Assembly (NCBI GenBank): GCA_965365625.1 | Contig: CBDUCL010000187.1 | Span: forward strand, 1-5,997 | DNA length: 5,997 bases | Source of the DNA: CAVWCW01 sp965365625 | GTDB lineage: Bacteria; Pseudomonadota; Gammaproteobacteria; Chromatiales; Chromatiaceae | Direction of reading: 5' to 3' | In this document: one piece after another, positions 1 to 5,063 of the stretch | How positions within the stretch are numbered: position 1 is the first letter of the stretch | Layout of the letters: each line of letters starts with the position of its first letter | Translations under genes and position numbers: made by a program | Notes under the pieces: generated by a model | Told to the model about the DNA's origin: nothing | Databases searched by the model: none | The model's input: the letters and a program-made list of their open reading frames with translations, nothing else

Positions 1-9
1 TCTTGTAGC

Positions 10-44
10 CCGCCGCGGCCGCCGGGGGGGGGCGGTCGCGGCGG
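10..44 (+). other. Strong GC hairpin with G-rich loop, upstream of orn
   Basis: Bases 10-23 can pair with 31-44 to form a 14-bp, almost purely G/C stem with one G-U wobble (18 with 36). The loop of seven G belongs to a G9 run at 24-32. No T-run follows, so it is not a classical intrinsic terminator. A TAG at 6-8 could be the end of an upstream gene, which would make this an intergenic hairpin. Another frame stays open to a TAG at 71-73, directly before the orn start, so upstream coding through the hairpin cannot be excluded. No start codon on the minus strand lies in 1-73. Confidence 0.5.
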
Positions 45-73
45 CCCCTATCTCAGCGCTGCTGGAGCGGTAG

Positions 74-637
74 ATGCCACAAGACCCGAACAACCTGATC
101 TGGATCGACCTGGAAATGACCGGGCTGGACCCCAGCAGCGACGAGATCCTGGAGATCGCCACCATCGTCACCGACCAACAGCTGCAAGTCCTGGCCGAGG
201 GCCCGGTGATCGCCATCCACCAGCCGGAGGCGAGGTTGCAGGCGATGGACGACTGGAATCAGGAGCACCACGCTGCCTCCGGCCTGCTGTCGCGGGTGCG
301 CGCCAGCCGGCGGGACACCGCGGCGGCGGAGCGCGAGACCCTGGCCTTTCTGCAGCAGTACCTGCCGTCTGGCAAGTCCCCCATGTGTGGTAACAGCATC
401 TGTCAGGACCGGCGCTTCATGGCGCGCCTGATGCCGGAGCTGGAGGCCTTCTTTCACTACCGCAACCTGGACGTGTCGAGCCTCAAGGAACTGGCCTTCC
501 GCTGGGCCCCGGAGATGGCCCGCGGCTTCGTAAAGGATTCCAAGCACCTAGCCCTGGACGACGTGCGCGATTCCATCGCCGAGCTGCTTTACTATCGCGA
601 GCACTTCCTGCGTCCGGAGCCTGTTCCCGAGCCCTGA
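74..637 (+). CDS. orn: Oligoribonuclease (DEDDh 3'-5' exoribonuclease)
   Basis: This cytoplasmic exonuclease degrades two- to five-base RNA fragments to mononucleotides. That finishes mRNA turnover and, in bacteria that use cyclic di-GMP, removes pGpG. The 187-residue protein shows the whole DEDDh set: Asp12 and Glu14 in the N-terminal IDLEMTGLD motif, Asp112 in NSICQDRRFM, then His158 and Asp163 in KDSKHLALDDVRDS. This is the same numbering as the E. coli enzyme (181 residues), so the ATG at 74 is well supported. A GGAG ribosome-binding site at 64-67 lies six bases before it. The protein has a short proline-rich C-terminal tail (PEPVPEP). The next gene starts 173 bases downstream and appears to have its own promoter. 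Identification is close to certain. Confidence 0.98.
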   Translation: MPQDPNNLIWIDLEMTGLDPSSDEILEIATIVTDQQLQVLAEGPVIAIHQPEARLQAMDDWNQEHHAASGLLSRVRASRRDTAAAERETLAFLQQYLPSGKSPMCGNSICQDRRFMARLMPELEAFFHYRNLDVSSLKELAFRWAPEMARGFVKDSKHLALDDVRDSIAELLYYREHFLRPEPVPEP

Positions 638-652
638 TCCGGGGCGGCGGCT

Positions 653-667
653 GCACCGGCGGGGTGC
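653..667 (+). promoter_or_regulatory. NtrC-like dyad (GCACC-N5-GGTGC)
   Basis: A perfect GCACC-N5-GGTGC dyad, extended on the left to TGCACC, matches the known NtrC enhancer consensus (TGCACC-N5-GGTGCA) except for the last outer base. Its centre is about 110 bases before the start site predicted from the sigma-54 promoter at 743-759, a normal distance for an NtrC enhancer such as those of glnA. Only one such site is visible, while NtrC promoters often have two. It could instead be a weak hairpin at the end of orn, but the stem is only 5-6 bp and no T-run follows. Confidence 0.5.
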
Positions 668-676
668 GCGCCAGCG

Positions 677-700
677 GGGTATAGCCACTATTGTGTACCC
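677..700. repeat. Inverted repeat between NtrC-like dyad and sigma-54 promoter
   Basis: Bases 677-683 pair with 694-700 (7 bp including one G-U), around a 10-base loop. It lies about 80 bases before the predicted sigma-54 start site. It could be a binding site for a second regulator or part of the orn 3' end. There is no T-run to make it a clear terminator. Confidence 0.3.
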
Positions 701-742
701 GCGAGGCGAGCAGTTTACGGGCTGTCGCATGGCGGATGACAT

Positions 743-759
743 CTGGCAAATATGTTGCT
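743..759 (+). promoter_or_regulatory. Sigma-54 (-24/-12) promoter
   Basis: The segment CTGGCAAATATGTTGCT matches the sigma-54 consensus YTGGCACGRNNNTTGCW at the key positions: CTGGCA at -24, TTGCT at -12, and exactly ten bases between GG (745-746) and GC (757-758). The three mismatches fall in the less conserved C-G-R positions. Transcription would begin near base 770, giving a leader of about 40 bases before the ATG at 811. The surrounding bases are markedly AT-rich against the rest of the window. Sigma-70-like hexamers nearby are much weaker. An NtrC-like dyad lies upstream at a suitable distance. Confidence 0.65.
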
Positions 760-794
760 TTAATTTTAGGTTGAACCGCATAGAAAAACCGATT

Positions 795-802
795 GGGAGG
801 AG
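795..802 (+). promoter_or_regulatory. Ribosome-binding site fixing the start at 811
   Basis: GGGAGGAG is a near-ideal Shine-Dalgarno sequence, ending eight bases before the ATG at 811. It rules out the in-frame TTG at 793, which would place the start before this site. Confidence 0.85.
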
Positions 803-810
803 ACTCAAAC

Positions 811-1002
811 ATGACCGTAACCGAAATCCGCAAGATCGCGCGCAACCTGGGGGTCAAGACCGGCAAGCTGCGCAAGGACGAATTGATTCTCGCGATTCAG
901 ACCGAAGAGCAAAACTTTCCCTGCTTCGGCACGGCGATCGATGGCGACTGCGATCAGGGTGGGTGCTGTTGGCGCGAGGATTGCCTCAAGCCGGCTGTCT
1001 AG
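811..1002 (+). CDS. Small Rho-N/SAP-like protein with five-cysteine tail
   Basis: A 63-residue protein in two parts. Residues 1-34 (TEIRKIARNLGVKTGKLRKD, then ELILAIQ) follow the helix-extended-helix pattern of the Rho N-terminal and SAP domains, which bind nucleic acid. Residues 35-63 carry Cys38, Cys47, Cys52, Cys53 and Cys58 (spacing C-X8-C-X4-CC-X4-C), with WRED between the last two. This suggests a small metal-binding or disulfide-bonded knuckle; the protein has no signal peptide, so a cytoplasmic metal site is more likely. The start is set by a very strong ribosome-binding site. A sigma-54 promoter and an NtrC-like dyad lie upstream, suggesting induction on nitrogen limitation. I recognise the general type (small SAP/Rho-N-like proteins with a Cys-rich end) but no named function. 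DNA or RNA binding is inferred from the fold pattern. Confidence 0.85.
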   Translation: MTVTEIRKIARNLGVKTGKLRKDELILAIQTEEQNFPCFGTAIDGDCDQGGCCWREDCLKPAV

Positions 1003-1016
1003 GTTTGGGGTGAAGC

Positions 1017-1033
1017 GCCCAGCCAAGCTGGGC
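1017..1033 (+). other. Hairpin after the small Cys-rich gene
   Basis: GCCCAGC, a CAA loop and GCTGGGC form a perfect 7-bp hairpin starting 15 bases after the upstream stop codon. No T-run follows. It shares base 1033 with the next, larger stem and could stack end to end on it. Confidence 0.5.
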
Positions 1034-1095
1034 TACTATCTCCACACCAAATGGGTGCGGCAATCGCCGCACCCATCTTTACAAGGGGATAGTAG
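1033..1095 (+). promoter_or_regulatory. Long stem burying the RRM ribosome-binding site
   Basis: Bases 1033-1043 (CTACTATCTCC) pair with 1085-1095 (GGGGATAGTAG) over 11 consecutive positions, with one U-G wobble at 1041/1087. The right arm contains most of AAGGGG (1083-1088), the only plausible ribosome-binding site for the ATG at 1098. The stem encloses the hairpin at 1051-1076. When folded, the RNA would hide the ribosome-binding site, so translation of the RRM gene should depend on opening it by a protein, temperature, a ribosome or another RNA. Pairing is read directly; the regulatory role is inferred. Confidence 0.55.
1051..1076 (+). other. Perfect 11-bp hairpin (inner stem, possible weak terminator)
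   Basis: ATGGGTGCGGC at 1051-1061 pairs without mismatch with 1066-1076 around the four-base loop AATC. It is followed by CTTTAC, so only three T. It could be a leaky terminator between the small Cys-rich gene and the RRM gene, a stabiliser of the upstream mRNA end, or the inner part of the larger fold 1033-1095. The dyad itself is unambiguous. Confidence 0.6.
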
Positions 1096-1097
1096 AG

Positions 1098-1343
1098 ATG
1101 AAAATTGGTGTTGGGGGCTTCCCCCCGGAGACCGACGCCGAGGAGATCCGCCGGGCATTGGAAGATTTCGGCGTTCCTGTCAACGAGGTGACCATCGAGG
1201 CCTCGCCCGATCCGAGCCGCTACCTAGCCCTGATCGATGCCGACGTTGACGAGGCCGGCGCCCGGGTGCTGGTCGACAAGATCGACGGCAAGATGTGGAA
1301 GGGCAAACAGTTGCGCGCGGACCGCTACCTGATGTTCAAATGA
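1098..1343 (+). CDS. Small single-domain RRM-like RNA-binding protein
   Basis: An 81-residue protein made of little more than one RNA recognition motif. The order is beta1 (residues 1-9, MKIGVGGFP), alpha1 (12-25), beta2 (28-35), beta3 (41-48, RYLALIDA), alpha2 (51-64) and beta4 (70-80). The WKGKQLRADR segment before the end is typical of the RRM last strand. RNP2 and RNP1 fall on beta1 and beta3, but the aromatic residues that normally stack on RNA are replaced (Gly4 in RNP2; Leu43, Leu45 and Ala48 in RNP1). RNA binding may therefore be weak or unusual, or the surface may bind protein. The start follows AAGGGG at 1083-1088, which lies in an RNA stem. The stop codon overlaps the next gene's ATG, so the two are probably translationally coupled. 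Target and function are unknown. Confidence 0.85.
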   Translation: MKIGVGGFPPETDAEEIRRALEDFGVPVNEVTIEASPDPSRYLALIDADVDEAGARVLVDKIDGKMWKGKQLRADRYLMFK

Positions 1344-2455
1344 GCCGCCCCCTCAGCCCTTGGACCGGTATCCGCGCCTACTTCGTCGAGCCGGTGAGGA
1401 AACTGCTGCCGGTGCTGCTGGGGGCTTGGCTGATTGCGGGTTGCTCAACTTTGGGCCCGCAGAGCGTGCCGCGGGACCGTTTCGACTACAATACTGCGAT
1501 CTCCGATTCCTGGAAGGAGCAGACGCTCCTGAATATCGTCAAGCTGCGCTACGCCGACATGCCTCTGTTCGTGGAGGTAGCCTCGGTGGTCAGCGGCTAC
1601 ACCCTGGAGAGCACCCTGTCATTGGCGGGTACCCTGGCTACGGATTCTGCGGTCACCGGTGACGCGCTCAATCTGGGTGCAGGCGGCAAGTACACCGACC
1701 GACCCACCATTACCTACGCGCCGATTACGGGTCAGCAGTTCAACAAGAGCTTCATGACCCCGATCCCGCCGCGAGCGGTGTTGTTCCTGATGCAGTCGGG
1801 CTGGGCGGCAGACCTGATCCTGCCGATCACCGTCGACTCCATCAACGGCCGGCGCAGCCGGATCGCCGCCGGGGTCAACCAGCGCGGCGGCGACAGCGGT
1901 TTCTACCGCGTCATAGAACTGATGCGCGAGATTCAGAAATCCGGCGCGGTGGGGATGCAGATCCTGCGCTCCGGAGAGGCCGGCGAGACTACCGTGCTGT
2001 TTTTCCACCGCGATAACGTCGGGCCGGAAGTAGACGCGGCGGTATCCGAACTGGACCGGTTGCTGGGCCTGCGCCCCGGCACCCGCGAGACGCAGGTCGT
2101 TTACGGGTTACTGCCCAAGTCGGACACCGAGTTGGCGATGCTCACCCGCTCCATGCTGCAGATCATGATCGATTTCGCCACCCAGATCGAGGTGCCGCTT
2201 GAGCATGTGCAGGAGGGGCGCACGGTGCCCTCTTTGGAGAAGGGTGACGGTTTGTCGCGGCTGATCGAGATCCGTCACAGTAAGGAGCCGCCGGAAAGCG
2301 CCTTCACCGCGGTGAAATACCGCGACTATTGGTTCTGGATCGACGATAGGGATTTCGCCTCCAAGCGCACCTTTGCCTTTTTGATGATCCTGTTCTCGCT
2401 GACCGAAACCGGTGCCAAGGAGGGCCTGCCGCTGGTGACCATTCCCGCAAGTTGA
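1340..2455 (+). CDS. Unnamed lipoprotein, likely outer membrane
   Basis: A 371-residue protein with a lipoprotein signal peptide: basic stretch (RKLLP), hydrophobic core, and lipobox IAGC with the lipidated Cys35. Ser at +2 favours sorting to the outer membrane. I recognise no named domain. Visible blocks are FDYNTAISDSWKEQTLLNIV (residues 48-67, continuing KLRYADMPLFVEV), YAPITGQQFNKSFMTPIPP (126-144) leading into AVLFLMQSGW, and an aromatic C-terminal block RDYWFWIDDRDFASKRTF (328-345). The mature protein looks globular and periplasmic with no transmembrane span. The ATG at 1340 overlaps the RRM stop (ATGA). An in-frame GTG at 1394 would give a shorter, more classical signal peptide and is a real alternative. 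The gene precedes a second lipoprotein, a patatin-like hydrolase, by 43 bases, so the two are probably co-transcribed and may work at the same membrane. Confidence 0.9.
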   Translation: MSRPLSPWTGIRAYFVEPVRKLLPVLLGAWLIAGCSTLGPQSVPRDRFDYNTAISDSWKEQTLLNIVKLRYADMPLFVEVASVVSGYTLESTLSLAGTLATDSAVTGDALNLGAGGKYTDRPTITYAPITGQQFNKSFMTPIPPRAVLFLMQSGWAADLILPITVDSINGRRSRIAAGVNQRGGDSGFYRVIELMREIQKSGAVGMQILRSGEAGETTVLFFHRDNVGPEVDAAVSELDRLLGLRPGTRETQVVYGLLPKSDTELAMLTRSMLQIMIDFATQIEVPLEHVQEGRTVPSLEKGDGLSRLIEIRHSKEPPESAFTAVKYRDYWFWIDDRDFASKRTFAFLMILFSLTETGAKEGLPLVTIPAS

Positions 2456-2498
2456 GTGGTCGATACGGGATGAGGTACTTGCAGCGGGTGTGGCGCCG

Positions 2499-3725
2499 AT
2501 GAGACCGATAACGGTTGCGCCCGCGTCGGCCACGCGCCCCGGGTTCGGGCTGCTCTGGTGGCTGACGGCCCTGCTGTTGCTCGCCGGTTGCAGCAACGTC
2601 CATTTGCGCAACCCGGTGCCGCCGGACCGAGCGGAGCTGGCGGAGATCCCGGGGATTCCCGATGCCCGGTTCTGGGGCGATGCCCCGCCTGCGGACATGG
2701 AACTCCGGCTCAGGAACTTGCGCGAGCAGCAATTGGCAGGAAAGCTGATCGGTCCGAACCGGGCGCCGAATTACCTGGCGCTCTCCGGCGGCGGAGCTCG
2801 TGGGGCCTTCGGGGCCGGACTGCTGGTGGGCTGGACCCAGGCCGGCGGACGCCCCGAATTCGACATCGTTACCGGGGTCAGTACCGGAGCGCTGATCGCC
2901 CCGTTCGCCTTTCTTGGCCCCGATTACGACCCCAGCCTCGAGTGGGTTTACACCCGTACCGACAGCGCCCAGATCATGAACCGGCGCGGGCTGTTGGCCT
3001 TTCTGTTCCGCGACTCCATGGCCAACCTGGTCCCGTTGGAGCGGTTGCTCGCCCGGCACTTGGGGCCGGAAGAGCTGCGCCGCATCGCGGCCGAGCACCG
3101 CCGGGGACGTCGCCTTTTCATCGGCACTACCCATCTGGATGCCGGGCGCCCGGTGATCTGGAACATCGGCGCCATCGCAGCCAGCGGCCGCCCGGACGCC
3201 TTGCAGTTGATCCACCACATTCTGGTGGCCTCGGCCTCGATTCCGGGGGCATTCGAGCCGGCGTATTTCGAGGTCGAGGCCGACGGCCGGCGCTATGATG
3301 AAATGCACGTAGACGGCGGCGCTACCGCCCAGGTTTTCCTGTTTCCGGCCCAGTTCGACTGGCGCCAAATGGCCGAAATCATCGAGCCCCCGCGGCCGGC
3401 TCGTATCTATGTGATCCGCAACTCCGCCTTGGCCCCCGAGTTCGAGCCGGTCAAACCCAGGGCCCTGGCCATTTCCGCCCGCTCGGTGGCCGCGCTGATT
3501 CGCACCCAGGGCATCGGCGATCTCAACCGCATCTATCTGCAGGCCCGCCGCGACGGTATGGAATTCCGGCTGGCCCATATTCCTCGCGAATTCGATATGA
3601 CCCCCAGCGAGCCGTTCGATCCGGTGTATATGAAGGCCCTGTTCGACCTCGCGGAAGCGCAGGCGCTGGCTGGTTACGCCTGGCTGGATACCCCGCCGGG
3701 GGTGGATGTGGAAGCGGGGCGCTGA
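2499..3725 (+). CDS. Patatin-like phospholipase, lipoprotein-anchored
   Basis: A 408-residue predicted lipid acyl hydrolase with the patatin Ser-Asp dyad. A lipoprotein signal (WWLTALLLLAGC, lipidated Cys31, Ser at +2) suggests outer-membrane anchoring. A linker with PGIPDARFWGD precedes the catalytic domain. The oxyanion-hole motif GGGARG is at residues 97-102, the nucleophile elbow GVSTG has Ser128, and the catalytic Asp272 lies in VDGGATAQ. All expected catalytic elements are intact. The family cleaves ester bonds of phospholipids or other acyl lipids; the substrate here is unknown. The start is uncertain by three codons: GTG at 2490 has a GAGG at 2472-2475, while ATG at 2499 has no clear ribosome-binding site; I chose ATG as the commoner codon. 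It follows an unnamed lipoprotein gene, probably in the same transcript, and converges with the permease gene across 38 bases that show no convincing terminator. Confidence 0.95.
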   Translation: MRPITVAPASATRPGFGLLWWLTALLLLAGCSNVHLRNPVPPDRAELAEIPGIPDARFWGDAPPADMELRLRNLREQQLAGKLIGPNRAPNYLALSGGGARGAFGAGLLVGWTQAGGRPEFDIVTGVSTGALIAPFAFLGPDYDPSLEWVYTRTDSAQIMNRRGLLAFLFRDSMANLVPLERLLARHLGPEELRRIAAEHRRGRRLFIGTTHLDAGRPVIWNIGAIAASGRPDALQLIHHILVASASIPGAFEPAYFEVEADGRRYDEMHVDGGATAQVFLFPAQFDWRQMAEIIEPPRPARIYVIRNSALAPEFEPVKPRALAISARSVAALIRTQGIGDLNRIYLQARRDGMEFRLAHIPREFDMTPSEPFDPVYMKALFDLAEAQALAGYAWLDTPPGVDVEAGR

Positions 3726-3763
3726 CCCGGGTTGATGAGGCGCGATTGCGCGGGCCGTCCGAA

Positions 3764-4993
3764 TCAGGCAACAACCTGGCCCGCGATTTCGGCGAGCAGC
3801 AGTCCCAGGCAGCAGGCGAGCCCCAGCCCCGGCAGCCAACCGGGGTAGACCCTAACTCCTTGAGGCCTCGGCTCGCGTCGCCGCACCCGCAGCAGTGACA
3901 GATTGACCACGCAGAACAGGCTCAGCACCACAAAGCTGGTGAGCTTGGCCAGGGTCAGCAGCGGCAGCCAAAGCGCAAAGGCCAGTACCAGCAGGCTCAC
4001 CACCAGGGTGGCCGGCAGCGGGGTGCGGGTACGCCCGTGCACCCGGGCCAGGGATCGCGGCAGCCAGCCCTGGCGGGCCATGCCATAGAGGATGCGAGAG
4101 CCCATCACCACCTGCAGCAGGGCGCCGTTTACGACCGCGAACAGGGCGATCAGGCTGAGCATCAGCGGCTCGCCGGGGCGGTGTTGCTGATAGACCAGGG
4201 CCAGCGGGGCGTCGCTGGCGGCCAAGCGGTCGCTCGGCAGGCTCAGCACCGCGGCGAGGGAAACGCTTAGATAGAACAGGCAGACCACCGCCAAGGAGAT
4301 GCCGATGGCGAGGGGGAAATTGCGCTCGGGCCGTTGCACCTCCTCGCCCATCTTCACCATGTCCTCGAACCCAATAAAGGCGTAAAAGGCGACAAAGGCC
4401 CCCAGCAGGATGCCGCTCCAGGCGTTGCCGTCCAGCCCAGGGTTGAGGGCCGGCAGCCGCTCCGGGCTCTGGCCGAGCGCCGGGGCCGCCGCCCAGAGTA
4501 CCAGCAGCAGGCCGCCGATCTCGACCAGGGTGAACAGGGCCGCCAGGCGCAGGGATTCGCTCACGCCCCAGGCCGCCAGTCCGCCCAAAGCGGTGGCCAG
4601 CAGCGACAGCGCCAGCCACTCCGGGAGCGTGACGAAGACCTGCAGGTAGGCGACGAAACCCCGGGCCAGCGTCGCCGAGGACACAACGCCCACCAGCAGC
4701 ACCAGCAGCCCCACCAGGCGTGCCAGCGGCGTCCAACCAAAGCCCTGTTGCACGTACGCCGCTTCGCCCGCGCTCACCGGGAAGCGGGCCGCCAGCTCGG
4801 CATACGCCAGGGCGGTAAAGCCTGCCACCAACGCCGCCAGCAGGAACGCCAGCGGGGCGAACAGCCCGGCCACCCCTGCCACCTTGCCGACCAGCACATA
4901 GATGCCTGCCCCCAGGATATTGCCCAGGCCGTAGAAGGTGAGTAGGGGCAGGGAGATGCAGCGCTTGAGCGCGACGGGTTCTTGGTTCGGCAT
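3764..4993 (-). CDS. APC-family amino-acid permease
   Basis: A 409-residue inner-membrane transporter of the amino acid-polyamine-organocation superfamily, with about twelve hydrophobic segments. The first helix carries the substrate-binding break GLGNILGAGIY (residues 22-32). The sixth-helix region has FIGFEDMVKMGEE (206-218) followed by QRPERNFPLAI, the typical APC signature in which an acidic pair precedes a proline/arginine loop. These proteins move amino acids or related amines by proton coupling or exchange; the substrate cannot be read from sequence. The frame stays open to an ATG at 5065, but the extra 24 residues (rich in Pro and Arg) look non-native and would overlap the divergent gene, so I place the start at 4993, just before the conserved first helix. 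Neither start has a good ribosome-binding site. The divergent spermidine-synthase-like neighbour makes an amine or amino-acid substrate conceivable but not shown. Confidence 0.94.
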   Translation of the reverse strand: MPNQEPVALKRCISLPLLTFYGLGNILGAGIYVLVGKVAGVAGLFAPLAFLLAALVAGFTALAYAELAARFPVSAGEAAYVQQGFGWTPLARLVGLLVLLVGVVSSATLARGFVAYLQVFVTLPEWLALSLLATALGGLAAWGVSESLRLAALFTLVEIGGLLLVLWAAAPALGQSPERLPALNPGLDGNAWSGILLGAFVAFYAFIGFEDMVKMGEEVQRPERNFPLAIGISLAVVCLFYLSVSLAAVLSLPSDRLAASDAPLALVYQQHRPGEPLMLSLIALFAVVNGALLQVVMGSRILYGMARQGWLPRSLARVHGRTRTPLPATLVVSLLVLAFALWLPLLTLAKLTSFVVLSLFCVVNLSLLRVRRREPRPQGVRVYPGWLPGLGLACCLGLLLAEIAGQVVA

Positions 4994-5047
4994 GGGTGGA
5001 CGGCGATGCCTGGTGACGGCGGGCGGATGGACGGCCATACTTGGTCT

Positions 5048-5052
5048 GAGGA
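5048..5052 (+). promoter_or_regulatory. Ribosome-binding site for the start at 5064
   Basis: GAGGA lies 11 bases before the ATG at 5064 and supports that start. It falls in the 70-base gap (4994-5063) between the divergent permease and spermidine-synthase-like genes. No convincing promoter for either direction can be read in this gap. Confidence 0.55.
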
Positions 5053-5063
5053 TACGCCCAGCC

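Noticed and set aside
755..784. Sigma-70 promoter in the AT-rich stretch before the small Cys-rich gene
   Set aside because: TTGCTT with CATAGA has poor matches and an 18-base spacer; the sigma-54 reading of the same region is much better.
793..811. TTG at 793 as start of the small Cys-rich protein
   Set aside because: It would begin before the very strong ribosome-binding site at 795-802, which is placed correctly for the ATG at 811.
483..875. Minus-strand open frames across the orn 3' end and the sigma-54 promoter region
   Set aside because: Arg/Pro-rich products with no motifs and no ribosome-binding site, crossing both orn and the regulatory region.
3726..3763. Possible bidirectional terminator between the convergent patatin and permease genes
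   Set aside because: Only 4-bp GC dyads around CGCGATTGCG can be formed, and there is no T-run on either strand.
2304..3839. Long minus-strand open frame opposite the patatin gene
   Set aside because: It is antisense to a gene with intact catalytic motifs, has low-complexity Arg/Gly/Gln/Pro-rich content and no recognisable domain. Such shadows are common at this GC content.
4334..4945. Plus-strand open frame opposite the permease
   Set aside because: The product is Gln/Arg/His-rich, as expected from the complement of Leu- and Ala-rich membrane coding sequence.
5013..5041. Sigma-70-like hexamers (GTGACG and CATACT, 17-base spacer) before the spermidine-synthase-like gene
   Set aside because: Each matches only four of six consensus bases, and the predicted start would fall in the ribosome-binding site.
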